Assembly: GCA_032251335.1 (NCBI GenBank)
Contig: JAVVDW010000041.1
Span: forward strand, 1-6,539
Origin: UM-FILTER-40-17 sp032251335
GTDB taxonomy: Bacteria; Bacteroidota; Bacteroidia; Flavobacteriales; Flavobacteriaceae
Direction: 5' to 3'
Length of the DNA stretch: 6,539 nt
The notes beneath the pieces were generated by a model. It made no database searches, was not told the DNA's origin, and was given only the letters and a program-made list of their open reading frames with translations. Below are positions 6,078-6,539 of the stretch, in pieces. The translations under genes were made by a program, and so were the position numbers. Position 1 is the first letter of the stretch. Each line of letters starts with the position of its first letter.

Positions 6078-6539
6078 ATGCCACAAGCCTTAGTCTCCAT
6101 TTGCATCCCCACCTATAATGGCGCGGCCTATTTGGCAGAGGCTTTGGAATCGGCTATCGGTCAAACCTATCCGCATTTGGAAATCGTAGTATCGGACGAT
6201 GCTTCTACAGATGATACTTTAGAAATTGTTGAATCCTTTAAACAAAAAACACAGCTTCCCATACGCGCGTTTCACCACACGCCTTCAGGTATTGGCGCCA
6301 ACTGGAACCATTGTATGCAAAAGGCCCAAGGCGAATACATCAAATTTCTTTTTCAGGACGATGTGCTCATGCCCGATTGTGTGGAGAAGATGGTGGCGGC
6401 TGCCGAAAAACATCCACAAGCAGGAATGATTGGCAGTAAGAGAGTGTTTTTGACAGACAGTAGTGTAGATAACCAAGAGATGAAAAACTGGATAAAAGTG
6501 TTTGGAAATTTGCAATCGCAACTCTTCAAAGACAAAAAC
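6078..6539 (+). CDS. Second GT2-family glycosyltransferase, 5' fragment (cut by window end)
   Basis: The frame from ATG 6078 is open to the last base, giving 154 residues with no stop, so the gene continues outside the window. The N-terminal GT-A domain is clear: ALVSICIPTYNGAAYL (4-19), IVVSDDASTDDT (36-47, with the nucleotide-binding D40/D41), SGIGANWNHCMQKAQGEYI (70-88) and the DXD-type metal site FLFQDDVLMPD (90-100, D94/D95). AAAEKHPQAGMIGS (107-120) is the usual strand after the donor site. The catalytic Asp region and C-terminus lie beyond the window. It follows the previous GT2 gene by 6 nt, so it is co-transcribed. The two GT2 proteins share family motifs but differ clearly between them, so they are not a recent duplication. 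Row 6121-6180 is about 55% GC. Donor and acceptor are unknown. Confidence 0.88.
   Translation, partial: MPQALVSICIPTYNGAAYLAEALESAIGQTYPHLEIVVSDDASTDDTLEIVESFKQKTQLPIRAFHHTPSGIGANWNHCMQKAQGEYIKFLFQDDVLMPDCVEKMVAAAEKHPQAGMIGSKRVFLTDSSVDNQEMKNWIKVFGNLQSQLFKDKN

Noticed and set aside
1..6539. tRNA, rRNA, CRISPR array, IS element or transposase remnants that might explain the mosaic
   Set aside because: No tRNA-like cloverleaf ends, no spaced direct repeats, no terminal inverted repeats and no transposase or integrase motifs were seen in any frame. The mosaic is better explained by homologous recombination.

Overview
This window looks like part of a surface-polysaccharide (O-antigen, LPS or capsule-type) biosynthesis and export operon from a Bacteroidota bacterium. 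Three things suggest this phylum. The ABC ATPase has the form I associate with Bacteroidota export ATPases. None of the seven visible start codons has a recognisable Shine-Dalgarno motif, as is common in that phylum. A TAnnTTTG-type -7 box lies just ahead of the first operon gene. The genus cannot be told from the sequence, and no RNA gene, insertion sequence, CRISPR array or origin was seen.

Layout, all on the + strand. (1) 1-392: the 3' part of an AT-rich gene for a small, probably membrane-anchored protein of unknown function. It ends in three 7-bp repeats. (2) 393-462: a short intergenic gap with a candidate promoter. (3) 463-6539: seven tightly packed genes with spacings of +25, -8, 0, -7, +1 and +6 nt. 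In order they encode a Wzt-type ABC exporter ATPase with a C-terminal carbohydrate-binding domain, a SAM-dependent methyltransferase, a GT4 glycosyltransferase, a DegT/DnrJ/EryC1/StrS (VioA-like) sugar aminotransferase, a PglD/NeuD/VioB-like sugar N-acyltransferase, and two GT2 glycosyltransferases. The second GT2 gene runs off the window end.

Working model (inference): the aminotransferase and acyltransferase make an N-acylated 4-amino-6-deoxy nucleotide sugar. The GT4 and GT2 enzymes build the glycan on its lipid carrier at the cytoplasmic face, and the methyltransferase modifies it. The Wzt-like ATPase recognises the finished polymer and powers export. The partner permease (Wzm) is not in the window.

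The most notable signal is a sharp composition mosaic. Sampled 60-nt rows in the ATPase nucleotide-binding domain are about 52-63% GC. At about 1195-1205, inside the gene, GC drops to 17-32% and stays low through the ATPase C-terminal domain, the methyltransferase and the GT4 gene. It returns to about 60% exactly at the TAA|ATG junction at 3518/3519. This looks like a cassette swap that replaced the glycan-recognition half of the exporter together with the enzymes that determine the glycan.
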